Positions 27,151-33,753 of a DNA stretch of 64,000 bases are shown one piece after another. The DNA lies in the NCBI RefSeq assembly GCF_029320955.1, contig NZ_CP119757.1, positions 1,116,001 to 1,180,000 on the forward strand, given 5' to 3'. Under the pieces are notes generated by a model that had not been told where the DNA came from, ran no database searches, and saw only the letters and a list, made by a program, of their open reading frames with translations. The stretch's first letter is position 1. Every line of letters starts with the position of its first letter. Source of the stretch: Flavobacterium sp. YJ01. Its GTDB lineage: Bacteria; Bacteroidota; Bacteroidia; Flavobacteriales; Flavobacteriaceae. The translations under genes were made by a program, and so were the position numbers.

Positions 27151-28028
27151 GAACATTTAGAAGAACACGTAGCGGACTAAACAATCAGCATTTGTTTCAC
27201 AATGTTGATTTAGTAGTTTTTCTAGAAGGTGGTAACGCATCATTCACAAAAAATCAAGTATTAGATGGTCAGTATCATGAAGAAACTGAAGATATTATTT
27301 TCTGGAAAAATATTTTTAAAAAATTTGCACCAAATAAAAATATAAAATTCAAATCAGTTGGATCAAAAACAACTATAAAAGAAATTGCTATTGAAATTAT
27401 GGATGGTAATTTAACCACTGTTTTTGTAGCAATGGATAATGAGTTTGATGAAATATTAAAAAAACGACTTGAGCATAAGCAAATTTATTATACTCATGGA
27501 TATAGCTGGGAAAATGATGTATGGAACCAAACTGTGATAAAAACTGTAATAGAAGAATTAACAGCGGTGGAGATTGATAATACAGATTTAGATAGAAACT
27601 TTAATGTTTTTTTAAATCAAATAAAAGCTGCAGTTAATGCAGATGCGTATTTGTTCAAAAAAGGAAGTTCTTTTTTTCCAAGAAAAGCAGGAATCATGTT
27701 CTGCGTCGAATGCACACCTGCTGATTTACCGTTTATAAAAACTGACGTTTTAAATAATAAATTTATTGAGAAAAATGTTAATCGAAAAAATGTTAATGCC
27801 TTTGGACTAAGGCATAAGATTCAGACTTTAAAATTCTGCTATGGACATTTACTAGCAGATTACTGTTGTCAATTAATTAGTCACTATTTAAGAAAAAGAC
27901 ATACTTTACCAAGTGTGCATAAAGATATAATCTATAGAATGGGATTGAATAAATTTTTTCTAAATCACTTTGAAGAAGGAGAAGTTTATGATTACTACAG
28001 ATCGCAATTTATAAAAAACGAAGCATAA
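27147..28028 (+). CDS. DUF4435 (TOPRIM) effector of a PARIS-like defence pair (AriB-like)
   Basis: 293 residues of the DUF4435 family, an OLD-type TOPRIM nuclease fold. Conserved Glu27 in 'DLVVFLEGGN', acidic motif 'AMDNEFDE' (Asp97, Glu99, Asp101; the usual DxD reads D-N-E here), and the family motif 'YSWENDV' (119-125). The C-terminal half is helical with 'FCYGHLLADYCCQLISHYLRKR'. No signal peptide. In PARIS, AriB released from AriA by a phage trigger cleaves tRNA and stops growth. Coupled to the ATPase gene by a 4-base overlap. Catalytic activity is inferred from the fold. Confidence 0.82.
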   Translation: MRTFRRTRSGLNNQHLFHNVDLVVFLEGGNASFTKNQVLDGQYHEETEDIIFWKNIFKKFAPNKNIKFKSVGSKTTIKEIAIEIMDGNLTTVFVAMDNEFDEILKKRLEHKQIYYTHGYSWENDVWNQTVIKTVIEELTAVEIDNTDLDRNFNVFLNQIKAAVNADAYLFKKGSSFFPRKAGIMFCVECTPADLPFIKTDVLNNKFIEKNVNRKNVNAFGLRHKIQTLKFCYGHLLADYCCQLISHYLRKRHTLPSVHKDIIYRMGLNKFFLNHFEEGEVYDYYRSQFIKNEA

Positions 28029-28068
28029 TACCACGCTCTGCGAAGTATTCTTTCCTAAATAACACGAT

Positions 28069-28100
28069 TTGCTGTGTGAAGTCTCCCGACTTCGTACACG
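28069..28100. repeat. Half palindromic unit, GAAGTC…GACTTC family
   Basis: GCTGTGTGAAGTCTCCCGAC-type core, equal in orientation to the left arm of the complete unit at 1386-1502. The opposite-orientation half is at 30795-30828. Confidence 0.65.
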
Positions 28101-28103
28101 TCC

Positions 28104-28209
28104 CGATAGCGCGGATTTGCAATCCGTGCCCGCAACAATAAGACACAATAAAAATCTTCAAAAATATAAACCAATCTTTGCGGGCACGGATTACAAATCC
28201 GCGCTATCG
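28104..28209. repeat. Palindromic unit, GCGCGGATTTGCAATCCG family
   Basis: Left arm 'GATAGCGCGGATTTGCAATC…CGTGCCCGCAA' (about 28104-28136) pairs with right arm '…GCGGGCACGGATTACAAATCCGCGCTATC' (about 28178-28209) with one mismatch. No gene inside. Confidence 0.75.
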
Positions 28210-28227
28210 AAATATGCTATCGTAATA

Positions 28228-28549
28228 TTACTTCAAACTTAACTTACACAATTCATCCAACAATTCCATTTCTTCTTCAGGTAATAACTGCAAGGCAATT
28301 TCAAGTAAAGTCATTACGTTGACATTGTCGTCTTTTGTAAAACTCGACAAACCTTTTGCATCTGGATTAAGCAGAATAATACTTGCTTTTAATAAATCTG
28401 AAACCATTAAATTTAATTCGTTATAAGAAGATACTTCTAACGGAATCGTAAAAGAATTTCCTGTTTTAGTTTGTCGTTTTTAGTTTGGTAAAATACTTTC
28501 CTCTACTAACTAATTCTAATAATGCCTCTATTTTTTCTTCAATTCTCAT
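28228..28549 (-). pseudogene. Frameshifted small gene (about 106 aa when corrected), family unknown
   Basis: Begins ATG at 28549 (MRIEEKIEALLELVSRGKYF) and breaks after about 25 codons at a run of five T (28477-28481). Removing one base of that run restores a continuous frame through 'KTGNSFTIPLEVSSYNELNL', 'SDLLKASIILLNPDAKGLSSF' and a helical acidic C-terminus ending at the stop at 28228-28230. The reading-frame continuation on both sides of a homopolymer is strong evidence of a one-base indel, either a real mutation or a sequencing error. Divergent from the XRE regulator at 28667. No domain recognised. Confidence 0.75.
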
Positions 28550-28666
28550 TTTATTTTTTATAAGATTTAAACTACAATTACAAGCAAATATATAAAAAAT
28601 TCAGCGACATACAACCGACTGTTTACATTCACTTAAAAACAATCGATTACTTGTAATTTCATTTGC

Positions 28667-28903
28667 ATGAAAAGAGAAAGAAAAAGTGAAATTCCAGAAG
28701 TTGTAAAAGAACTGGGAATCAAGATAAAAAGTGTAATTCAAGAAAATCAATTCAAACAACGTGAAGTTGCCCATGATGCCGAAATGGATGTAGAAAGTTT
28801 AAGAAAGTACATCAAAGGTTCTCAAGAAATGAAAATAAGTACTATGTTTAAAATTGCACAAGCTTTAAAAATTCATCCAAGCGAATTAATTAAGGATTTG
28901 TAA
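28667..28903 (+). CDS. XRE-family helix-turn-helix regulator
   Basis: 78 residues, Cro/C1-type HTH: 'NQFKQREVAHDAEMDVESLRKYIKGSQEMKISTMFKIAQALKIHPSELI' covers the five helices of HTH_3. Cytoplasmic DNA-binding protein. Divergent from the frameshifted gene at 28228-28549, the arrangement of a self-regulated pair (toxin-antitoxin or phage-like repressor module). Its last codons and stop overlap the end of the IS3-type ORF at 28890, so the insertion sequence abuts its 3' end. Confidence 0.88.
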   Translation: MKRERKSEIPEVVKELGIKIKSVIQENQFKQREVAHDAEMDVESLRKYIKGSQEMKISTMFKIAQALKIHPSELIKDL

Positions 28904-29522
28904 TATTTGTTTTTCTAAAAACTTGGTTATTTTTTTTTATCGAAACATATAAACCTAATTCTCTCATACACTTGAGCACGGTCGTGTGTGATAAAAAATA
29001 TCCTGATTTTTGAAGTTCTATTCTAATACGATGGCATCCATAAGTTTCTTTTGAAGCTAGAAAAATTAAACTTATTTCCTTTTTTAAGGCTATTCGCCAT
29101 TTCTGTGTTTCTGTAAGCAAGCCTTTTTTCCATGTTCTATATGTCCCTCTATTTATACCAAATGCCTCGCACATTAATCTTACAGAATAATTTTTCTCAT
29201 TTTCTGCCATGAAATGAAAAATAGAAGATTTTCCTAGACAAATATATTTACTAGCATTTTTAATTATTTCAAATTTCAAATCTGTTTCCTTAATTTGTTT
29301 TTCGAGATTGTATTTTCTTTTCTCTTCAGAAGTCAAAATTAGATTCCCATAACCAGGAAAACATCCTGTTCCATAATTTTTATACTCTTTTCGCCAAAGA
29401 GAAAGAAGATTTTTATCTATTTGTAAATCTCTTGCTGTCTGAGCCGAATTTCCATTTTCATAGCTTAAAAAAACTGCCTTTAATTTGAAATCTCGATCAT
29501 ATAGTTTTCTATTCTTTTTCAT
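28890..29522 (-). CDS. DDE-less IS3-type protein, coupled to the transposase
   Basis: 210 residues. Domain order: N-terminal HTH_Tnp ('MKKNRKLYDRDFKLKAVFLS'), linker, HTH_21-type domain ('NYSVRLMCEAFGINRGTYRTW', 'EISLIFLASKETYGCHRIRIEL'), then the protein stops at 'FRKTNITNP' just where the transposase next to it begins its integrase domain. It is a paralogue of the first 200 residues of the 29519-30679 product. The two genes overlap by 4 bases (ATGA), so it is translationally coupled. It could be a truncated second element, or a DNA-binding-only regulator of transposition. Its last codons lie in the XRE gene end. Confidence 0.75.
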   Translation of the reverse strand: MKKNRKLYDRDFKLKAVFLSYENGNSAQTARDLQIDKNLLSLWRKEYKNYGTGCFPGYGNLILTSEEKRKYNLEKQIKETDLKFEIIKNASKYICLGKSSIFHFMAENEKNYSVRLMCEAFGINRGTYRTWKKGLLTETQKWRIALKKEISLIFLASKETYGCHRIRIELQKSGYFLSHTTVLKCMRELGLYVSIKKNNQVFRKTNITNP

Positions 29523-30679
29523 AAACTAATACTATTGAACTCTTCAATTGTCTTGTAATCAAGTCTAGAATGGATTCTTTTTTTATTATACCAGTTTTCG
29601 ATATATTCCATGATTTCTTTCTTCAGTTCTCGTGCTGTTAACAATCTCGTCTGTTTATATATTAATTCTCTTTTTAGTGTATTAAAGAAACTTTCAATAC
29701 TGGCATTATCAAGTTTGTCACCTTTGCGGCTCATACTACGCGCACAGTTTAATTCACTCAATTTATTAGTAAAAATGCTATTAGCATATTGTATACCCCT
29801 GTCAGAATGAAATATTAAACCATCTGAAATATGACGATTATTTATTGCCTTTTCAAAAGCAGGTAAAGTTGTAACCTTAGTGGAAAGTCCAGAACTCAAA
29901 TGCCATCCTATTATTTTTCTATCATACAAATCCATAACAACAGTTAAGTATAAGAATCTTCTATCAATTCGAATATAAGTTATATCTGAAACCCATACTT
30001 TAGAAGGTTTATCAACTTTAAATTGTCTGTTTAAAATGTTTGGCGCAATAAATAAATTATGTTTTGAATCGGTTGTCGCTATAAATTTCTTTTTTACTTT
30101 TCTTCGCAAACCAAGCTGTTTCATCCAAAATGATACCTGTCCTTCAGAAATTTGAAATCCACGACTATGTAATTCTCTCGTAATAAGTACACATCCTTTA
30201 TATTGATTGAATTCAAAAAATATGGAGCTTATTTCTTTTTTAAGTAGATAAATACGACTTTCTGTTTTTGAAAAAGGTTGTTTTGTCCATAAATCATAAG
30301 TAGAATGAGAAACACCTAAAACCTCAAACATGGTATACAAAGGATATTTATCTCTATTCTGAATTATGAAATTACAAATTGCATGTTTTCCTTTATTCAT
30401 ATATTGAATTCCCTTTTCAAGTATTTCTAATCGTAGTTTGGATTCTGCAAGTTTATTTTCTAATTCGTAGATTTCCTTGTTTTCATAATAAACTCTTTTG
30501 TGACCAAGACCGGGAAAACTTCCCTTTGCAAATTTAGAATAAGCACTTCGCCATTTGGAAAGCATTTTAGGCTTGACGCCTAGTTCTTGTGCAGTTTCTG
30601 AAACAGTATTTCTTATATAACTTAAGAGAACTGCATTTTCTTTGAAGATGGGTTCGTAATGTCTAAAATTTTCATTCAT
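29519..30679 (-). CDS. IS3-family transposase, single ORF
   Basis: 386 residues from ATG 30679 (the longer frame to 30712 begins with TTG). HTH_Tnp at the N-terminus, HTH_21 near 110-190, rve/integrase domain from about 225. DDE triad Asp232 ('VWVSDITYI'), Asp293 ('LIFHSDRGIQY') and Glu329 ('DNASIESFFNTLK') with 60 and 35 intervening residues, the D(35)E spacing of IS3. Unlike most IS3 elements, orfA and orfB parts are in one continuous frame, so no programmed frameshift is needed. All catalytic residues present, so potentially active. Confidence 0.9.
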   Translation of the reverse strand: MNENFRHYEPIFKENAVLLSYIRNTVSETAQELGVKPKMLSKWRSAYSKFAKGSFPGLGHKRVYYENKEIYELENKLAESKLRLEILEKGIQYMNKGKHAICNFIIQNRDKYPLYTMFEVLGVSHSTYDLWTKQPFSKTESRIYLLKKEISSIFFEFNQYKGCVLITRELHSRGFQISEGQVSFWMKQLGLRRKVKKKFIATTDSKHNLFIAPNILNRQFKVDKPSKVWVSDITYIRIDRRFLYLTVVMDLYDRKIIGWHLSSGLSTKVTTLPAFEKAINNRHISDGLIFHSDRGIQYANSIFTNKLSELNCARSMSRKGDKLDNASIESFFNTLKRELIYKQTRLLTARELKKEIMEYIENWYNKKRIHSRLDYKTIEEFNSISL

Positions 30680-30794
30680 ATTAAGAAGTTTTATTATTAC
30701 ACTGCCTAACAAAAAAAATCAACCATCTAATTTACAACAAATTAAAAAATAAAAAAAAATAAAAAAATTGGAACTGAAAACTGTATGGAATATT

Positions 30795-30828
30795 GGAACG
30801 GGTACGAAGTCGGGAGACTTCGCACAGC
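30795..30828. repeat. Half palindromic unit, opposite orientation to 28069-28100
   Basis: GGGTACGAAGTCGGGAGACT-type core, equal to the right arm of the unit at 1386-1502, including the flanking 'TTGGAACGGG'. The rest of 30713-30968 is AT-rich, with no gene. Confidence 0.65.
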
Positions 30829-30968
30829 ATTGCCAACATCGACAACATTGCGCTTTAAATCATGAAAACTATATTCAATAAAAATGTAACATTAAAAATA
30901 AAACACATACAAATAAGTATTCCTAAAAAAAATAGAATTTACTTTAGTCTAAACCAAAACATAAAAAG

Positions 30969-31172
30969 ATGATGACACTAATTGCGATTTTCTTTCCGTC
31001 TCTTTCTTTCTTTTTGAGAGGAAAAATATTCACTTCAATTATTTGTCTCATCTTACAAATTACTTTAATTGGCTGGATTCCTGCGGCAATTTGGGCTGTT
31101 ATTTCTTTACAAAATTCAAGAGCTAATAAACGAAATCAGAAATTAATAAAGGCAATAAAATCAAAATCTTGA
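30969..31172 (+). CDS. YqaE/Pmp3-type small membrane protein
   Basis: 67 residues. Two transmembrane helices: 'TLIAIFFPSLSFFLRG' and 'IICLILQITLIGWIPAAIWAVISL', the hallmark of the Pmp3/YqaE family, then a basic tail. In other organisms linked to membrane potential and salt stress. Starts at the tandem ATG-ATG at 30969; the second ATG is an equal alternative. Convergent with the GreA-like gene, sharing the terminator at 31198-31222. Confidence 0.82.
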   Translation: MMTLIAIFFPSLSFFLRGKIFTSIICLILQITLIGWIPAAIWAVISLQNSRANKRNQKLIKAIKSKS

Positions 31173-31197
31173 ACTAAAAAATGCCTTATATAAAAAA

Positions 31198-31222
31198 ATC
31201 CCGATAAAAATTCTATCGGGAT
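31198..31222. terminator. Shared terminator between convergent genes
   Basis: ATCCCGATA / TATCGGGAT stem with an A/T-rich loop; the upstream A-run serves as a T-run on the minus strand. Confidence 0.7.
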
Positions 31223-31254
31223 GTTACTAACTTAATTCGAAAACGAAAACATAT

Positions 31255-31632
31255 TTAGGCTACTTCTTCTACTTTTAAAATCTCTAATTTCAAATTTCCT
31301 TTTTTAGCTGGCCATTCTACAAGGTCTCCCACTTTGTAGCCAACCATTGCAATTCCTTCATCTGAAAGAACCGAAATTTTATTTTTGCTTGTTTTTGCTT
31401 TTTCTGGACCAACAAGAAGAATCGTTTTTTCTTCGTTATTGACGTGATCTTTATACGTAATTCTTCGATTTATAGAAACAATATCTTCTGGCAGGTTTTT
31501 ACGCAATACCTGAGAAGCATTTTTTAATTGGTTCAATAATAATTCTTCTTCCTGTACGGTTACTTTTTTTCTTCTTACGTGGTCTTTAATTAAATCGTAT
31601 GTTCCTGTTGTTAAAATAATATGTTGTGACAT
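31255..31632 (-). CDS. GreA/GreB-family elongation factor (C-terminal domain type)
   Basis: 125 residues from ATG 31632 ('MSQHIILTTGTYDLIKDH'). The frame extends to a TTG at 31710, but that lies in a promoter-like region and is not a good start. The first half is a coiled coil ('QEEELLLNQLKNASQVLRKNL'), the second the GreA/GreB FKBP-like domain ('ISVLSDEGIAMVGYKVGDLVEWPAKKGNLKLEILKVEE'). Similar short proteins (Rnk type) bind RNA polymerase in the secondary channel; precise role uncertain. Confidence 0.8.
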   Translation of the reverse strand: MSQHIILTTGTYDLIKDHVRRKKVTVQEEELLLNQLKNASQVLRKNLPEDIVSINRRITYKDHVNNEEKTILLVGPEKAKTSKNKISVLSDEGIAMVGYKVGDLVEWPAKKGNLKLEILKVEEVA

Positions 31633-31762
31633 GACTTTCTTGTTTGCTTCATTTTCATTGATAATGCAATACAACTCTTCATTGCTATTTAGCGGCTCAT
31701 GCCAATACAATGATACTTCATCTTAAATGAAAATTGAAGATTAATAAATGAGCAATAAAATT

Positions 31763-31796
31763 GGAAAAATCCCCTGTCTAGAGTTGTGACAGGGCA
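31763..31796 (-). terminator. Terminator of the small transcription unit
   Basis: CCCTGTC (31772-31778) / GACAGGG (31788-31794), minus-strand tail ATTTTTCC. Confidence 0.55.
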
Positions 31797-31909
31797 AAAT
31801 GAATAAACTCTTTTGAACTTTTTAAGAAAGTATCGTCATGCAAATACAATAAGGTGTACATTAAGCACATCAAACAGCTATTTAATAAATAAAAATTGGC
31901 AGTTCCCAT
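31778..31909 (-). CDS. Possible small membrane protein (43 aa)
   Basis: ORF beginning 'MGTANFYLLNSCLMCLMYT' with a hydrophobic helix, then 'HDDTFLKSSKEFIHFALSQL'. It lies between a full -7 element TATATTTG (minus strand, 31934-31941) and a terminator that overlaps the stop (31763-31796), so the unit is self-contained. It could instead be a small RNA. The ORF is short and has no recognised family. Confidence 0.35.
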   Translation of the reverse strand: MGTANFYLLNSCLMCLMYTLLYLHDDTFLKSSKEFIHFALSQL

Positions 31910-31933
31910 TATTGTAATTATTCTAATATCCTG

Positions 31934-31941
31934 CAAATATA
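31934..31941 (-). promoter_or_regulatory. -7 promoter element
   Basis: Minus-strand TATATTTG, a full match to TAnnTTTG, 24 bases upstream of ATG 31909. Confidence 0.45.
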
Positions 31942-32071
31942 AACTTTTTCTTATGAATAATAAAATCACAAACTTCTATTTCGTTAAAAATCAATATCTT
32001 TAAATCTTTAAATAATTTATCTCCAGAATTTATAAACTTACCTGCTGAAACAAAATAAATCAAACCTTAAA

Positions 32072-32566
32072 ATGGAAAACTTCGACTGGACATCCTTCAC
32101 TAAAAAAATAGCAGTTAAAGCTAAACTGAATGATATTTATAATGCTTGGACAAAAGCTGAAGAATTAGAAAAATGGTTTCTAGAGAAAGTGTCTTTTTTT
32201 GATTCGAATCAAAAACTTATAAGTAAAGATGAAAATGCTACAGAAAGGCATACTTATGAATGGTTTTGGCATTTGTACAAAGATCCAATGCTGGGAAAAA
32301 TTACTTTAGCAAACGGAAAAGACCATTTGCAATTTACTTTTGAAGGAACTTGTCTGGTCGATATCAATTTGAGTGAAAATAACGGTTATACTTTGGTAGA
32401 ACTTCGTCATCATAATATTCCAACAGATGATTTTTCTAAACAATATATTAGATTAGGATGTTCAAACGGTTGGCATTTTTATCTGACCAATCTTAAATCG
32501 GTTTACGAAGGCGGATTGGATTTGAGAAATAAAGACAGCAATCTGAATCCTATGATTAATAATTAA
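32072..32566 (+). CDS. SRPBCC (START-like) domain protein
   Basis: 164 residues, cytoplasmic. 'KKIAVKAKLNDIYNAWTKAEELEKWFLEKVSFF' and 'GKITLANGKDHLQFTFEGTCLVDINL' followed by the C-terminal helix 'GWHFYLTNLKSVYEGGLDL' fit the AHSA1/START-like ligand-binding fold. Role unknown. Next gene starts about 100 bases downstream. Confidence 0.82.
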   Translation: MENFDWTSFTKKIAVKAKLNDIYNAWTKAEELEKWFLEKVSFFDSNQKLISKDENATERHTYEWFWHLYKDPMLGKITLANGKDHLQFTFEGTCLVDINLSENNGYTLVELRHHNIPTDDFSKQYIRLGCSNGWHFYLTNLKSVYEGGLDLRNKDSNLNPMINN

Positions 32567-32664
32567 GTATTATTACAAAAGAAAAAAACAGCTTGCTAAT
32601 AGAGTAATAAAAATTAACCATTTTACTTTAAACCAATAAAATTTAAATACAAAATAACAATCAA

Positions 32665-33090
32665 ATGAAACACTTTATCATCACTTTGCTTTTAATTTCT
32701 GGTATAAGTTTATCGGCACAATCTAGTCAGTTTTCGGGCGATTACGCTCGTTCACTTTCTAACGAACAACATATAATTGAATATAAACTGATCTTAAATC
32801 AAGACGGAACATTTCTATTTCATTATTATAGAAAACTGCAAGGCGGAACTCCTCCGGAAGAAAATAAATACGGAAAAGGAAAATGGAGCGTAAAAGATAA
32901 TGTCATTACTTTTTCGGCAAATAAAAATGAAGATTTAGATGCAAAAAACACTTTAGATTTTACTAATTCTAAAGCTAGATTTGTTACTAAAAACCCACGA
33001 GATAAAAGCGATAAAGTAGTAAAGACAAAGCTTCAATTTCTAGAATCGGAAATTCCTTGGATGAAAAGAATTGATATTTTTAAAGTTTAA
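32665..33090 (+). CDS. Secreted hypothetical protein
   Basis: 141 residues. Signal peptide ending 'SLSAQ' (about 19). Then beta-rich sequence 'HIIEYKLILNQDGTFLFHYYRKLQGGTPPEENKYGKGKWSVKDNVITFSANKN', which looks like a small lipocalin-like or beta-sandwich domain found in many Bacteroidota exported proteins. Exported, function unknown. Confidence 0.75.
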   Translation: MKHFIITLLLISGISLSAQSSQFSGDYARSLSNEQHIIEYKLILNQDGTFLFHYYRKLQGGTPPEENKYGKGKWSVKDNVITFSANKNEDLDAKNTLDFTNSKARFVTKNPRDKSDKVVKTKLQFLESEIPWMKRIDIFKV

Positions 33091-33106
33091 GTCAAACACC
33101 CATTAC

Positions 33107-33625
33107 ATGTTATTTAATAAAAAATACGCAACTTTTTTCTTCGCCATTTTCTTTATCGTCTTCGTAGCTTTAAGCTTTTATAATATCTTAATTTGTTTAT
33201 TATTACTTGGACTCTTGTTTTTAGTTTATTCTATTACAGGTTATATTTTCTTAGATAATATCCATAAAAACGGAATCGAAAGTATTGGAAAAATCGTGTC
33301 GTACAAATCAGATGAAGAAGGTTATAAAACTCCTATTATTGAATACCAAACCGCAGATGGAAAGAATTTTAAAGGAGAGCCTTTTATACATGGCTCATCT
33401 GATTTGGATAGATTTGGGCCTTACCTACAAACCATAAACACCAAAATATCAATACTTTACAGCGCAAAAAGTCCTGAAAATTTTGTAATAAAAGAAAGAA
33501 AATCAAACAGCGTTATTTTGATTCTGTTTATTTTCATTGGTTTGGCTCTTATCATTTATTCTGTGATAGGTCTTTTGGACGCAAATGATTTATATCAGGA
33601 AATAATTTCAACCTTAAAATTTTAG
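33107..33625 (+). CDS. DUF3592-like membrane protein
   Basis: 172 residues from ATG 33107 ('MLFNKKYATFFF'); the longer frame from 33071 overlaps the preceding gene and is less likely. TM1 and TM2 near the N-terminus ('ATFFFAIFFIVFVALSFYNILICLLLLGLLFLVYSITGYIF'), extracellular beta domain with 'GIESIGKIVSYKSDEEGYKTPIIEYQTADGKNFKG' and TM3 at the end. The layout fits DUF3592. Inner membrane; role unknown. Confidence 0.72.
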   Translation: MLFNKKYATFFFAIFFIVFVALSFYNILICLLLLGLLFLVYSITGYIFLDNIHKNGIESIGKIVSYKSDEEGYKTPIIEYQTADGKNFKGEPFIHGSSDLDRFGPYLQTINTKISILYSAKSPENFVIKERKSNSVILILFIFIGLALIIYSVIGLLDANDLYQEIISTLKF

Positions 33626-33753
33626 TTTTTACAAGTTATACAATTGCAAAAAAAAGTAAAAAATCAATAGATACCTCTGGCCCTTTGCGCCTACGAACCT
33701 TTGCCTCTTTACAATAAAATACGTAATTTCGCTCACTAAATAGAAAAGAAAAA

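Larger units (their letters stand above)
28890..30712 (-). mobile_element. IS3-family insertion element (ends not resolved)
   Basis: Contains a full-length IS3-type transposase and a coupled DDE-less ORF. TGTAATA occurs at both edges (28896-28902, and minus strand near 30703), but no convincing terminal inverted repeat or target duplication could be seen. The span given is ORF-based. Confidence 0.7.

Noticed and set aside
25864..28028. Calling the ATPase/DUF4435 pair a classical single-gene OLD nuclease (overcoming lysogenization defect)
   Set aside because: The nuclease-like domain is in a separate gene and is of the DUF4435 type, so a two-gene PARIS-like reading is better.
30680..30712. 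Extended transposase start at TTG 30712
   Set aside because: ATG 30679 ('MNENFRHYEP') matches the usual beginning of the HTH domain; the extra 11 residues have no counterpart.
28890..30712. Terminal inverted repeats TGTAATA for the IS3 element
   Set aside because: The two 7-base matches do not extend, and flanking bases give no target duplication; ends left unresolved.
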